Shown piece after piece: positions 56,518 to 64,000 of a DNA stretch of 64,000 bases. The stretch is from Polaromonas sp. P2-4 (GTDB lineage Bacteria > Pseudomonadota > Gammaproteobacteria > Burkholderiales > Burkholderiaceae_C): assembly GCA_024703855.1 (NCBI GenBank), contig CP087965.1, positions 3,402,001 through 3,466,000 of the forward strand, written 5' to 3'. Under the pieces are notes generated by a model. The model saw only the letters and a program-made list of their open reading frames with translations. It did no database searches and was not told the DNA's origin. The position numbers were made by a program, and so were the translations under genes. Positions within the stretch are counted from its first letter, which is position 1, and each line of letters begins with the position of its first letter.

Positions 56518-57500
56518 TCCTGCAGTTTTCGCTCGCCGCTGGTCGCTATAAAACGCTCGTGACTGTTCATGAGGCCTGGGCTGAAGGTTTCGTCGACCGT
56601 AAAGAGGGCGGCGTACAGAAAAGCCGGGTCGCCGGCTAGGGCAAATGCCGGGCGGGGTTGTGGTTTGTGGTTGGCGCCGAGCGCCAGCTGCAATTCCAGG
56701 TCAATCAATTTTTTTCCGGCCTGAATGTCTTGCACCGTGGATGCATCCCAGCCTTGGGACTCGGCCATTTCGGCGAGTTCCGGCAGCTTTTCGTCTGGCT
56801 CCAGCTGTAGCCAGCTAACGCTGCCCTTGCGATCAAGCGCGAGCACGCCAAAGGGCGCGCCTATGACGACATGCTCTATCCAGCCCTGCTTGAGCGCCAG
56901 GCTTTCCAGCGTCTGGGCGATGGCCGGGTTGCACAGTAGCGCGTGCTGCTCACGCGTCAGGGTGGCGCGCCAGGTCTGCTGATGCCGCGCATCCGGCAGG
57001 TGGAGCAGATTTTGAATGGCGTCGGTCAGGCGCAGGCGAATTTCTGGGGATTGCTTGGGAATGAATTGCTCAATCAAGCCGCGGTTGAAGGCGGATACGG
57101 CGAGTTGCTCGTCAGCACGGCCAGTCAGTAAAACCCGCGAGCCCGACCAGCCCGTCAACTCACTTAAGGCTCGCAGCCCACTCATGGCGGGCATGGAGTA
57201 GTCCACCACACAGACCTGGGTGAGGGCAAAGCGCGCTGTGCCGTCTTCGCGCCAGTACCGCAGGATTTGCGGGATCAATGCAGCGCCTTCGCGCCACCGG
57301 TTGATGATTTCCTGCTGCTGCCAGGCGTCTGCCTCCCAGAGCGGGGGCTCTTGCTGCAGGGTATTGATGCATTCCACGGGGCGCAGGAAAAAACGCGCAT
57401 ACCAGTCCAGCGGCATCACTTCGGCCAGCATTTCCAGGTAGTCCGGATCATCATCCAGAAAGACTACACCCCCAGGGCGGCGATAAAGAGTGAATGACAT
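56514..57500 (-). CDS. LqsR-like response regulator
   Basis: Intact 328-residue regulator. The receiver begins VVFLDDDPDYLEMLAEV; the phosphoacceptor is Asp100 in VCVVDYSMPAMSGL and the conserved Lys is at 149 (IPKQ). An extra ~45-residue segment sits between the second and third strands, as in LqsR/JqsR-type receivers. The C-terminal half (residues 180-328) has no known DNA-binding motif and may be an output or dimer domain. It lies 52 bp downstream of the kinase gene, so it is probably cotranscribed, and its stop overlaps the synthase stop. Confidence 0.82.
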   Translation of the reverse strand: MSFTLYRRPGGVVFLDDDPDYLEMLAEVMPLDWYARFFLRPVECINTLQQEPPLWEADAWQQQEIINRWREGAALIPQILRYWREDGTARFALTQVCVVDYSMPAMSGLRALSELTGWSGSRVLLTGRADEQLAVSAFNRGLIEQFIPKQSPEIRLRLTDAIQNLLHLPDARHQQTWRATLTREQHALLCNPAIAQTLESLALKQGWIEHVVIGAPFGVLALDRKGSVSWLQLEPDEKLPELAEMAESQGWDASTVQDIQAGKKLIDLELQLALGANHKPQPRPAFALAGDPAFLYAALFTVDETFSPGLMNSHERFIATSGERKLQD

Positions 57501-57517
57501 GGTTGTCGTTTAAATAA

Positions 57518-57545
57518 GGCTATCAAAAAAGTAGCGCTGTGCAAG
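57518..57545. repeat. Short GCTAT-palindrome repeat
   Basis: GGCTATCAAAAAAGTAGCGC followed by TGTGCAAG. It lies in the 52-bp gap between the kinase stop and the response-regulator start, so it would be inside the shared mRNA. Confidence 0.6.
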
Positions 57546-57552
57546 AAGCCTA

Positions 57553-58853
57553 TCAGCCAACGACGGGTAACTCAATGGTAAAAATGGCCCCGACGGCATA
57601 TTTTGATTTCGCGTGAATATTGCCGCCTGCACTTTGTACCACCTGTTGGCAAAAAGCCAAGCCAAGGCCATGCCCGGCGCCATGGTCGCTGGAGAAAAAA
57701 GGCCTGAAAATCTTCGGCAGCAAGCTCGCTTCAATCCCCATGCCATCGTCGGCAACAACAATACGGCCGCGGTTCTGCAACAGGCCGACTTCGATATGCA
57801 GCGCACCGTGATGGTACTTGGAGTCGGCCGCCATCAACGAGTGCAACACGTTCTTGATCAGGTTGTCCAACACTTGGGAAAACTGGGTGGCGGAAGAGCG
57901 GAAGACAAAGTCATCGTGGATGAGCACCTGCACGCACTCGCGCTGGCGACTGGACTGGTAGGGATAGGCTGCGACGACATCGGTGACGAGTTTGGCGGCT
58001 GAAACCGGTTCGATATGGCGTGGCAGCTGGAGTAGTTTGGCGTTGGCGATCTGCGTGTCGATCTGGTGGTTCATGTTGCGAACCAGTGTGTGCAGACGCA
58101 AAGCCAGTTTGTCCAGTTGCGGCGCGCGTGGGTTATCGGGCTGGCGCTGTACCTCCAACTGAATCGCGTCCCCAATCAGGGCGGCGGTAGACAGCGGCGT
58201 GCGCAACTCATGCGCCATGATGCCCATTGTTGCGAGGGCGTTGGCGAGTTGCTCCCGCCGCAGGTTGGCAGACGACAGGTTGAGCACCAGTGCGCTCAAC
58301 CAGGCAAACCCAAACACCACCGCGTGGACGGTGAGCTGACTCTCCGGCAGCGAGAAGGCTGTTGGCCCGAAACCCTGGAACATAATCCAGGCCAGCAGGC
58401 CGCCCGTGATGGTGCCCAAGGTGGCCAGGCGCCAGTCGGTGACGTGGTAATAAATCAGCACCATCGCCGCTATCGTGGCCAGCCACACGGTGCTGCCGCT
58501 GTTGCACAAATACATCCAGCTGAAAAAAACCGGCAGCTCAAGCCAAAACACCAAACTAAAAACACTTTGCGTGAGGTGGATGCGGGGATCGTGGTTGATC
58601 TGGCGTGTCATCAGGCTATAGCCCAGCAGGCTGGCCAGAGCCCGTAGCGGCAGACTTTCATAGGGTTGCGGCAGCCACACTGACCAGATCCAGGCAAACA
58701 GGGCGTTGCCCGAGAAAATAGAAAAGCCCAACCACCACAGGCGCCTGGGTGACGGATGCAAAATCGGCTCCAGGGGGCGAGTATCAACTCCTCGCGCAGC
58801 CGTTGGGGCAAGCCGTGCTGTGCAAGCCACGCATTGATGCGGGAACTTCTCAC
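57553..58853 (-). CDS. CqsS/LqsS-like membrane histidine kinase
   Basis: 433 residues after repair. The N-terminal half has about six membrane segments (LWWLGFSIFSGNALFAWIW, LVFWLELPVFFSWMYLC, LATIAAMVLIYYHVTDW). The kinase core has the H-box MAHELRTPLSTAALIG, N-box DNLIKNVLHSLMAADS, G1 VADDGMGIEASL and G2 GHGLGLAFCQQ. One C missing near 58780 hides the true N-terminus (RLREELILAPLEPILHPSP), which starts at a GTG at 58853. It has no receiver domain, unlike Vibrio CqsS but like LqsS. It probably senses the AHK and signals to the response regulator. Confidence 0.85.
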
Positions 58854-58874
58854 TTTAGAAGCCTCTTCCGCACA

Positions 58875-58888
58875 ATCAGCAAGCTGAT
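58875..58888. promoter_or_regulatory. Palindrome between kinase and luxR genes
   Basis: ATCAGCAAGCTGAT is a perfect 14-bp palindrome in the divergent gap between the histidine kinase and the LuxR-type gene. It shares TCAG/CTGA half-sites with the palindrome at 55187-55206, but with different spacing. It could be an autoregulatory site. Confidence 0.4.
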
Positions 58889-58931
58889 GGATGACGCATT
58901 TGGCATTTGGCTGTATTGTGCGTGTTCTTTC

Positions 58932-59612
58932 ATGGGCGACCTAATGCAACTACCTGCTAACTTTGACAGCGTGAGCCTGGATGGCGTCATCAGCGACTGG
59001 CTGTGCGCCTTGCGTGAGTTTTCAGTGGAAGCGCTGCTGGTGCTGGGCCCCGATCCTTTCGCGGGCCATGAGGATCGGCTGGTACTGGCGCTGCATCCGC
59101 CGCGCCTGCTGGACGCCGCCGAAGCGCTGGCCGAGAGTCGTGATTTTGGCGCACCCTGGCGTGATTCTGATGCGCCTCTTGTAGCCTGGCAGGATATTTC
59201 AAAATCCGCTTTCGAAAACCTGAGCCGTTGGCGTCGGCTCTGGCTGGGCCACGGTTATCAGAGTGTCGTGCGGATTGCGTTTCCGTTAACCGTAGGGCGC
59301 GCTTTCGAGTGCTATCTGTTCAGCCCGCGCCAGTGGCATGACCGTACTGAGGCGTCGCAGCTGGTCTGGTCGGCCCTCAACATCTGGCCGCTGCTGAAGC
59401 GGGCGCTGGCCGAAGCGCGCAGTCCCTTGAGCCCGCGTGAACTGGAATCCCTGAACCTGGCTTTTCAGGGCATGACGGCGCGCGAAAGCGGTGAAATGCT
59501 CGCTTGCAGCGAACGCACCGTGAACTTTCATTTGGCCAATGCGATGACCAAACTCAAGGTGGACAACAAACTGGCGGCTATCCAGCGCGCTTGCTGGTTT
59601 GGCCTTATCTGA
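58932..59612 (+). CDS. LuxR-type regulator linked to the AHK locus
   Basis: 226 residues from the ATG at 58932 (an ATG at 58944 is an alternative; no strong Shine-Dalgarno is seen). The C-terminal LuxR helix-turn-helix is LSPRELESLNLAFQGMTARESGEMLACSERTVNFHLANAMTKLKVDNKLAAIQ. The N-terminal ~155 residues are rich in Trp and Leu (RWRRLWLGHGYQSVVRIAFPL...FECYLFSPRQW). I could not align them to the Trp/Tyr/Asp set that AHL receptors use, so the ligand is probably not AHL. Its position divergent from the AHK sensor kinase suggests it is part of the same circuit. Confidence 0.8.
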   Translation: MGDLMQLPANFDSVSLDGVISDWLCALREFSVEALLVLGPDPFAGHEDRLVLALHPPRLLDAAEALAESRDFGAPWRDSDAPLVAWQDISKSAFENLSRWRRLWLGHGYQSVVRIAFPLTVGRAFECYLFSPRQWHDRTEASQLVWSALNIWPLLKRALAEARSPLSPRELESLNLAFQGMTARESGEMLACSERTVNFHLANAMTKLKVDNKLAAIQRACWFGLI

Positions 59613-59714
59613 TTCCATTTCTACTTCAACACGATATGTCGTTGCACCCCCTTGCCGTGCTGTAGCACTGTCTGCGGGAGCGCGCCTAATCTCGCATTGA
59701 ATTAGAAATGGAAT
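59612..59714. repeat. ~105-bp inverted-repeat element, copy 2
   Basis: Ends ATTCCATTTCTA at 59612-59623 and complement TAGAAATGGAAT at 59703-59714 are a perfect 12-bp inverted repeat, different in sequence from the arms of copy 1. The 28-bp core at 59650-59677 is identical to copy 1. The element begins within the luxR stop codon. Confidence 0.85.
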
Positions 59715-59809
59715 GACGGAATGACGCGGGGTTGTCGTGCCCGGCCTACTGGAAAACCTTTAGCCCAACGTTCCGGCGTGCATGACAAATGTGTTCATAA
59801 TCCAGCCAA

Positions 59810-60579
59810 ATGACTTTTCTAGCGCTTGACGTGGGTAACACCCGCCTGAAATGGGCCCAGTACGACGCCCCCGTGGCGGGGGCCAAACTGTTGGCGCACG
59901 GTGCGGTGTTTCTGGAAAACATCGACAAACTGGCCGAGGACGAATGGAGCGCGATGCCTGCGCCCACCGCGATTTTGGGTTGCATTGTTGCCGGTGATGC
60001 CATCAAGCGCCGCGTGGCCGAGCAGATGGAGCTGTGGGATGTGAGCCCGCGCTGGGTCGTGCCCGGCACGCAGGAGGCCGGTTTGACCAACGGTTACGAC
60101 CATCCGGCGCGCTTGGGTGCCGACCGCTGGGTGGCCATGATTGGTGCGCACCACAGGTTGCTGGCGCGCGGCATTCGCAAGCCCTGTGTGGTGGTCATGG
60201 TGGGCACCGCCGTGACGGTCGAAGCCATCGATGCTTCCGGCAGATTTTTGGGCGGCATCATCCTGCCCGGCCACGGCATCATGCTGCTGCGCACTGGAGT
60301 CGGGCACCGCCGGTTTGCATGTGCCGACGGGCGAAGTGCGGGACTTTCCCACCAACACCAGTGACGCGCTGACCAGTGGCGGCACCTTTGCCATTGCCGG
60401 TGCCGTGCAGCGCATGGTGGAGAACGTCACACGCCATTGCGGCGAAGCGCCCTGAATGCATCATGACCGGCGGTGCGGGCTGGAAGATGGCGCCCAGCAT
60501 GACCGGTCATTTCGAGCTGGTGGAGAGCCTGATTTTTGACGGCCTGCTGGAGATTGCCTCAAGACGTTTTGCGGTTTAG
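59810..60579 (+). CDS. coaX: Type III pantothenate kinase
   Basis: About 256 residues. The N-terminus [20 protein letters not shown] has the DxGNT ATP motif. The middle [12 protein letters not shown] and [27 protein letters not shown] carry the pantothenate-binding Asp and Gly residues. It phosphorylates pantothenate in CoA synthesis. Frame breaks near 60295 and 60453 split off a segment reading [26 protein letters not shown] and the end [17 protein letters not shown] dispersed repeat follows the stop. Confidence 0.9.
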
Positions 60580-60580
60580 T

Positions 60581-60624
60581 GCTATTAAAACTATAGCTGC
60601 TTGCGCCCGTTGTTATTGGGCTGA
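60581..60624. repeat. Short GCTAT-palindrome repeat
   Basis: GCTATTAAAACTATAGCTGC followed by TTGCGCCCGTTGTTATTGGGC. It starts immediately after the coaX stop and shows the family arm ATAGCTGCTTGCGCCC. Confidence 0.7.
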
Positions 60625-60651
60625 CGGCATAAATCGCTTGAGGTTTCAGGC

Positions 60652-62225
60652 TTATTCGCCCCACGGCAGCATCAAGGTCACGATGGACAGCTTGGCAAAC
60701 TCGGGCACAAACTCATCAATGATGCGCTGCGGCTCCGGGCACAGGGTGCTGTCGGTGATGACACCAAACTGCACGCCGCCGCCGTAACTCAAAATCGACA
60801 CGCCCAGGCCCACATCGCCCGACTGCGGCACCCAGAACATGCTTTGCTCCAGCGTGGCGCCGCAGAACTTGAGCTTTTCGCGCGGGCCCGGCACGTTGGT
60901 CATCACGGCGGTGGTCTTTTTGGCGAACAGGTTGAGCATCACGTCCTGCGCGGGCTTGATCAACAGACCGGCCACGGCCAGCAGGCTGAAGGCCAGCAGC
61001 GGCTGGTAGCTGCCCTTTAAAGCCGCCATGCGGCGGCGCACTTCGTACACGCGCTCAATCGGGTTCTCGACGCCAATCAGCAGCACCAGCGGCACCAGGC
61101 CAAAGCGGTTGCCGAGTTTGTGGGCTTGTTCCATGGGGCGCAGGTTCACCGGCACCATGGCGCGGATTTCCTGGCCGGACACATCGTCGCCGTGCGACTT
61201 CAAGTACTCGCCCAGCGCACCGGCCACGCAGCTGAGCAGCACGTCATTGATGGAGCAATTGAGCGCCTTGCCGACGGCCTTGACCTCGTCCAGCGGAATC
61301 GGCTGGCACCAGGCGACTTTCTTGGTGCCGCCGGGCTTGCCCTTGAGCCGGGTTTTGAGTCATCGGGCATCAAGGCCAGCGCGGCGCTGTCTTTGAGCAC
61401 CTGCAGCAGCACCTTGGCCATGTCCATGGAGCCGTTTAAGCCCGCATGAAGGCCTTGCTCCATGCCTTTTTCGGGTCACCCAGCATGCCCAGCGAGCGGG
61501 CCGCGCCTTCGCCCACCGCACCCAGTGCTTTCACTGTGATGTCTGTGAAGGGCTTGAGCAAGGTGTCGCGAAACATGTCAGCTAGCCAGTCGTCGGCGCC
61601 GTTGGCCTTGGCCTCTTTTGTGCGGCGTTCGGGTGGCGGTGCCCCTGCCATCGACCAGCGACATGGTCACCGAAATCAGCGCAATGCCGTCGGCAATGCA
61701 GTGGTGAATGCGCACAATCATGGCGCTGCCCTTGACGCCGTCCGCACCTAGGTAGTCCTCAATCAGGTGGATTTGCCACAGCGGGCGTTTCGGATCCAGC
61801 GGCTGCATGGCCAGCTCGGCCACGCGGTCCTGCAGCGCTTCCTGCTCATGGCCTTTGGCGACCTTGGGCAGCTTTTCCAGCACCACATGGTTGCGCAGGT
61901 CAAAGTTGCGGTCGTTCACCCAGGTGGCCCCGGCCGCGTCTTCTATCACGCGCTGTTTGAAGCGATCGTATTTGAGCAGGCTGTTTTCAATGCGCTCGCA
62001 CACCGCCGCATGCTTGATGCCTGGGGTCAGCTGCCACACGCCCACAATCATCATGAGGTTGGCCGCGCTGTCCATGCGCAGCCAGGCGGTGTCCACCTTG
62101 CTCATGCGCTCGCCCGACAAACCCAGGGTGCCCGAGACGGCCCGTGTGACATTTTTCCGAACGCTCTTTGCCACGTTTTGAGCGACTTGTTTTCCTGCTG
62201 CCTGGACCGTAACGCGTGTGACCAT
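60652..62225 (-). CDS. Wax ester synthase/diacylglycerol acyltransferase (WS/DGAT), frameshifted
   Basis: About 524 residues. The catalytic HHxxxDG is in IVRIHHCIADGIAL. Other family motifs are PLWQIHLIEDYLG, INDVLLSCVAGALGEYL, NLRPMEQAHKLGNRFG and NVPGPREKLKFCGA. It esterifies fatty alcohols or diacylglycerol with acyl-CoA to store neutral lipid. Frame breaks near 61645, 61440 and 61360 split it. The ATG at 62225 fits; the raw frame runs upstream into the tandem repeats. The acyl-CoA-binding protein gene is divergent on the far side of the repeats. Confidence 0.88.
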
Positions 62226-62261
62226 GAACTCTCCAAAATTATTAAATAGCGCGGAGCTAAC

Positions 62262-62421
62262 AATTTTCCGCAGGGCCGCCCCAAGGAAAATTAGCCCCCT
62301 CGGGGGGCAGCGCATTACACGCAGTGAAAAGCGTGGGGGCGCCAATTTCCGCAGGGCCGCCCCAAGGAAAATTAGCCCCCTCGGGGGGCAGCGCATTACA
62401 CGCAGTGAAAAGCGTGGGGGC
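62262..62421 (+). repeat. Tandem pair of GC-rich ~81-bp repeat units
   Basis: Two near-identical units with GGGCCGCC at 62273 and 62354 (period 81). Each contains CCCAAGGAAAATTAGCCCCC, TCGGGGGGCAGCGCATTACA and AGCGTGGGGGC. It is the same family as the pair at 762-914. It lies between the WS/DGAT start and the acyl-CoA-binding protein gene. Confidence 0.88.
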
Positions 62422-62516
62422 AAACCTCTATTCTGCAAGGAAGTGTATGGCTAAGATACCGGGCAGATACCCCAAGCACCATCATTGGTGACCAACTTCT
62501 AAAACGGAGCATTCTC

Positions 62517-62771
62517 ATGTCAGACCTGAAAGCCGCTTTCGACAAAGCCATGGCCGATTCTAAAAATCTCAGCGAGCGTCCTGATAACGCGACGCTGCTG
62601 AAAATTTACGCGCTGTACAAGCAGGGCAGTACCGGCGACAACATTGAGAAAAAACCCGGCTTCAGCGAGATGGTGGCCCGCGCCAAGTGGGACGCCTGGA
62701 ACAACCTCAAAGGCACCTCGCAAGACGATGCCATGCAGCTGTACATTGACCTGATTGCGGATCTGAGCTGA
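62517..62771 (+). CDS. Acyl-CoA-binding protein
   Basis: Intact 84-residue four-helix protein. The KIYALYKQGSTGDN and ARAKWDAWNNLKGTS motifs are the ACBP signature that clasps the acyl-CoA head. A good ribosome site (ACGGAG) precedes it. It is a soluble carrier of long-chain acyl-CoA, consistent with the nearby WS/DGAT. Confidence 0.94.
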   Translation: MSDLKAAFDKAMADSKNLSERPDNATLLKIYALYKQGSTGDNIEKKPGFSEMVARAKWDAWNNLKGTSQDDAMQLYIDLIADLS

Positions 62772-62779
62772 ATTATTAG

Positions 62780-62828
62780 AAAAAATAGCTGCCTGCCCAG
62801 GTAATACGGGCGCGAGCAGCTATCAATT
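62780..62828. repeat. Full-length two-armed dispersed repeat
   Basis: AAAAATAGCTGCCTGCCCAG then GTAATACGGGCGCGAGCAGCTATCAA. The arms ATAGCTGC...GCCC and GGGC...GAGCAGCTAT are complementary, so it can form a hairpin just past the ACBP stop. Confidence 0.7.
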
Positions 62829-62862
62829 GTGTAGCAAGCTCAGGCTTGCCGCAGTCTGGCCG

Positions 62863-63850
62863 TCAATCGGCCTTGATGCCTGACAGCTTGACGATGCGGC
62901 CCCACATGCTGCGCTCGTTGGCGCTGAGTTTTGCCAGTTCTTCGCCGCCCAGAAACACCGCCTTGGCACCTTGTTCTTCCGCCCGCTTCCTGAAATGCTC
63001 GGACTCCACCACCTGCTTGATGGCCGCTGAAATCCGGCCAAGCGTGTCGTTCGGCATTCCGTTCGGGCCGTAAACCGCAAACCAGGATGAGGCCACCAGT
63101 GAAACGCCGCGCTCAGTGGCCGTCGGGATCTCCGGCAAGGCGGCCAGCCGCGTGCGGCCCGTCACCATCAAGGCCTTGAGTTTGCCCGAGCGGATATGCG
63201 GCAGCAAAGGTGGCGGCGTCGTGATGGTGAAGTCCACGGAGCCGCCCAGCAGGTCGGTCAGCGCCTGGCCGGTGCCGCGGTAGGGAATGTGGACCAGGAA
63301 GGTTCGGGTCAGGTCTTTCAGCAACTCCGTGGTCACATGCTGCAACGAGCCATTGCCGCTGGAGGCGTAGTTGATCTTGCCGGGATTGGCCTTGGCGTAC
63401 GCAATGAATTCGGCAAAGGTGTTGGCCGGGAAATTGCTGCGCACCACCATCAGCTGCGGCGCATCAATCAGGTGCCCGATGGGCTTCAAGTCCTTGCCGG
63501 GATCAAAGCCCGCCACCGGCTGCAGCAGCGGCGTGATGCACTGGTAGCCCGAGTACTGCACCAGCAGGGTGGTACCGTCGGCAGGCGCGCGTGCGACCAG
63601 TTGACCGGCGATGTTGCCATTGCCGCCACCGCGGTTGTCCACCACCACCGAGGTGCCCAGAATTTTGCCGAGCGGCTCGGCCAGCAGGCGTGCCTGCAAT
63701 GTCCGTGGTGCCGCCGGCGGGGGTAGGCACCACCAGCGTGATGGGGCGGCCTGCCGGTTGCGCAGCGGCTTGGCCGAGGAAAGAGGTGGCAGCGGTGGTC
63801 GCCGCGGCCGCCGCGCCGGTGATCAGGGTTCTTCTGGAAATCCGGGTCAT
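62863..63850 (-). CDS. Bug/TctC substrate-binding protein with Tat signal
   Basis: About 329 residues. The N-terminus from the ATG at 63850 is MTRISRRTLITGAAAAATTAATSFLGQAAAQP, a twin-arginine signal (SRRTLI). Bug motifs are ITLVVPTPAGGTTDI, VVVDNRGGGNGNIAG, INYASSGNGSLQHVTTELL and VHIPYRGTGQALTDLLGGSVDF. One indel near 63690 separates the signal part from the body. It has an isolated context with a VOC gene upstream. Confidence 0.9.
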
Positions 63851-63887
63851 GTTTGTCTCCATGTCGTTGTTGGTAAAGGGATGGCCG

Positions 63888-64000
63888 TCAGGCCAGTTCT
63901 GAAATCTCGATCAGGTTGAGGTCGGGGTCACGCACATAGACCGAGCGGATTTTTGCGTGGCACCGGTGCGTAAAACCGGGCCTTCGATAATCGGCCAGTG
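63888..64000 (-). CDS. VOC/glyoxalase family protein, C-terminal part (window edge)
   Basis: Only the last ~37 codons are in the window. With one frame repair near 63955 the end reads KIRSVYVRDPDLNLIEISELA-stop, where the glutamate in LIEIS is the usual metal ligand of vicinal-oxygen-chelate enzymes. The upstream WPIIEGPVLRTGAT is also family-like. The rest lies beyond the window. Confidence 0.75.
   Translation of the reverse strand, partial: LADYRRPGFTHRCHAKIRSVYVRDPDLNLIEISELA

Overview
The window looks like chromosomal DNA from a high-GC betaproteobacterium of the Burkholderiales, most likely Comamonadaceae (Polaromonas/Rhodoferax-like). The reasons are the protein families present (Bug/TctC solute receptors, IcmF, a DUF6352 protein, DctPQM, CaiB-type CoA-transferases) and the intergenic repeats typical of that family. 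One caution applies throughout: about half of the long genes carry one or more single-base frameshifts, often in A, T or C runs, while their amino-acid similarity continues perfectly in the next frame. I treat these as probable consensus errors, give the full span of each repaired gene, and state where the frame breaks.

Layout. (1) 0-16.4 kb: an N-heteroaromatic (nicotinate-type) catabolic cluster. It has a TetR regulator, ferredoxin-NADP reductase and a 7Fe ferredoxin on the minus strand. Divergent from these are a 6-hydroxynicotinate reductase-like protein, a UPF0280 protein, two DUF1185 proteins, a branched-chain-type ABC importer with a fused LivH-LivM permease, and a NicA/NicB-like molybdenum hydroxylase with three C-terminal haems. 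(2) 16.5-18.5 kb: a CinA remnant, an AraC regulator and a broken IS5-type transposase. (3) 18.6-29.1 kb: an aromatic-acid module with a solute receptor, dienelactone hydrolase fused to a SnoaL-like domain, Rieske dioxygenase alpha and beta, an isochorismatase-like protein, an SDR, a small unknown protein, a ferredoxin-type reductase and LivHMGF. A decayed MarR gene ends it. (4) 29.3-34.3 kb: glutarate catabolism (aldehyde dehydrogenase, CoA-transferase, glutaryl-CoA dehydrogenase) with a divergent LysR. The reductive nicotinate route ends in glutarate, so blocks 1 and 4 may be one pathway split by block 3.

(5) 34.3-39.1 kb: housekeeping and accessory genes (Q/R-rich exported protein, DUF6352, aldo/keto reductase, cupin, Bug receptor). 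(6) 39.2-47.4 kb: a decayed type I restriction-modification island (hsdM, an AlbA_2/ATPase gene, the 3' end of hsdR) bracketed by two direct copies of the icmF 3' end, followed by icmF. (7) 47.7-51.5 kb: a DctPQM TRAP transporter. (8) 51.7-55.1 kb: PPK2 and a sulfane-sulfur locus (two YeeE/YedE-type proteins, CstR-like repressor with operator, persulfide dioxygenase-rhodanese).

(9) 55.2-59.6 kb is the most interesting part: an alpha-hydroxyketone quorum-sensing locus. It contains a CqsA/LqsA-type synthase, an LqsR-like response regulator, a CqsS/LqsS-like sensor kinase, and a divergent LuxR-type regulator that does not look like an acyl-homoserine-lactone receptor. A perfect 20-bp lux-box-like palindrome lies upstream of the synthase gene. 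(10) 59.8-64 kb: coaX, a wax ester synthase/DGAT, acyl-CoA-binding protein, a second Bug receptor and the end of a VOC protein. Three families of short repeats (81-bp tandem GC-rich units, about 105-bp hairpin elements, and short GCTAT-palindromes) are scattered through the window, and two copies of the last appear inside coding sequence. No rRNA, tRNA, CRISPR array or replication origin was recognised.
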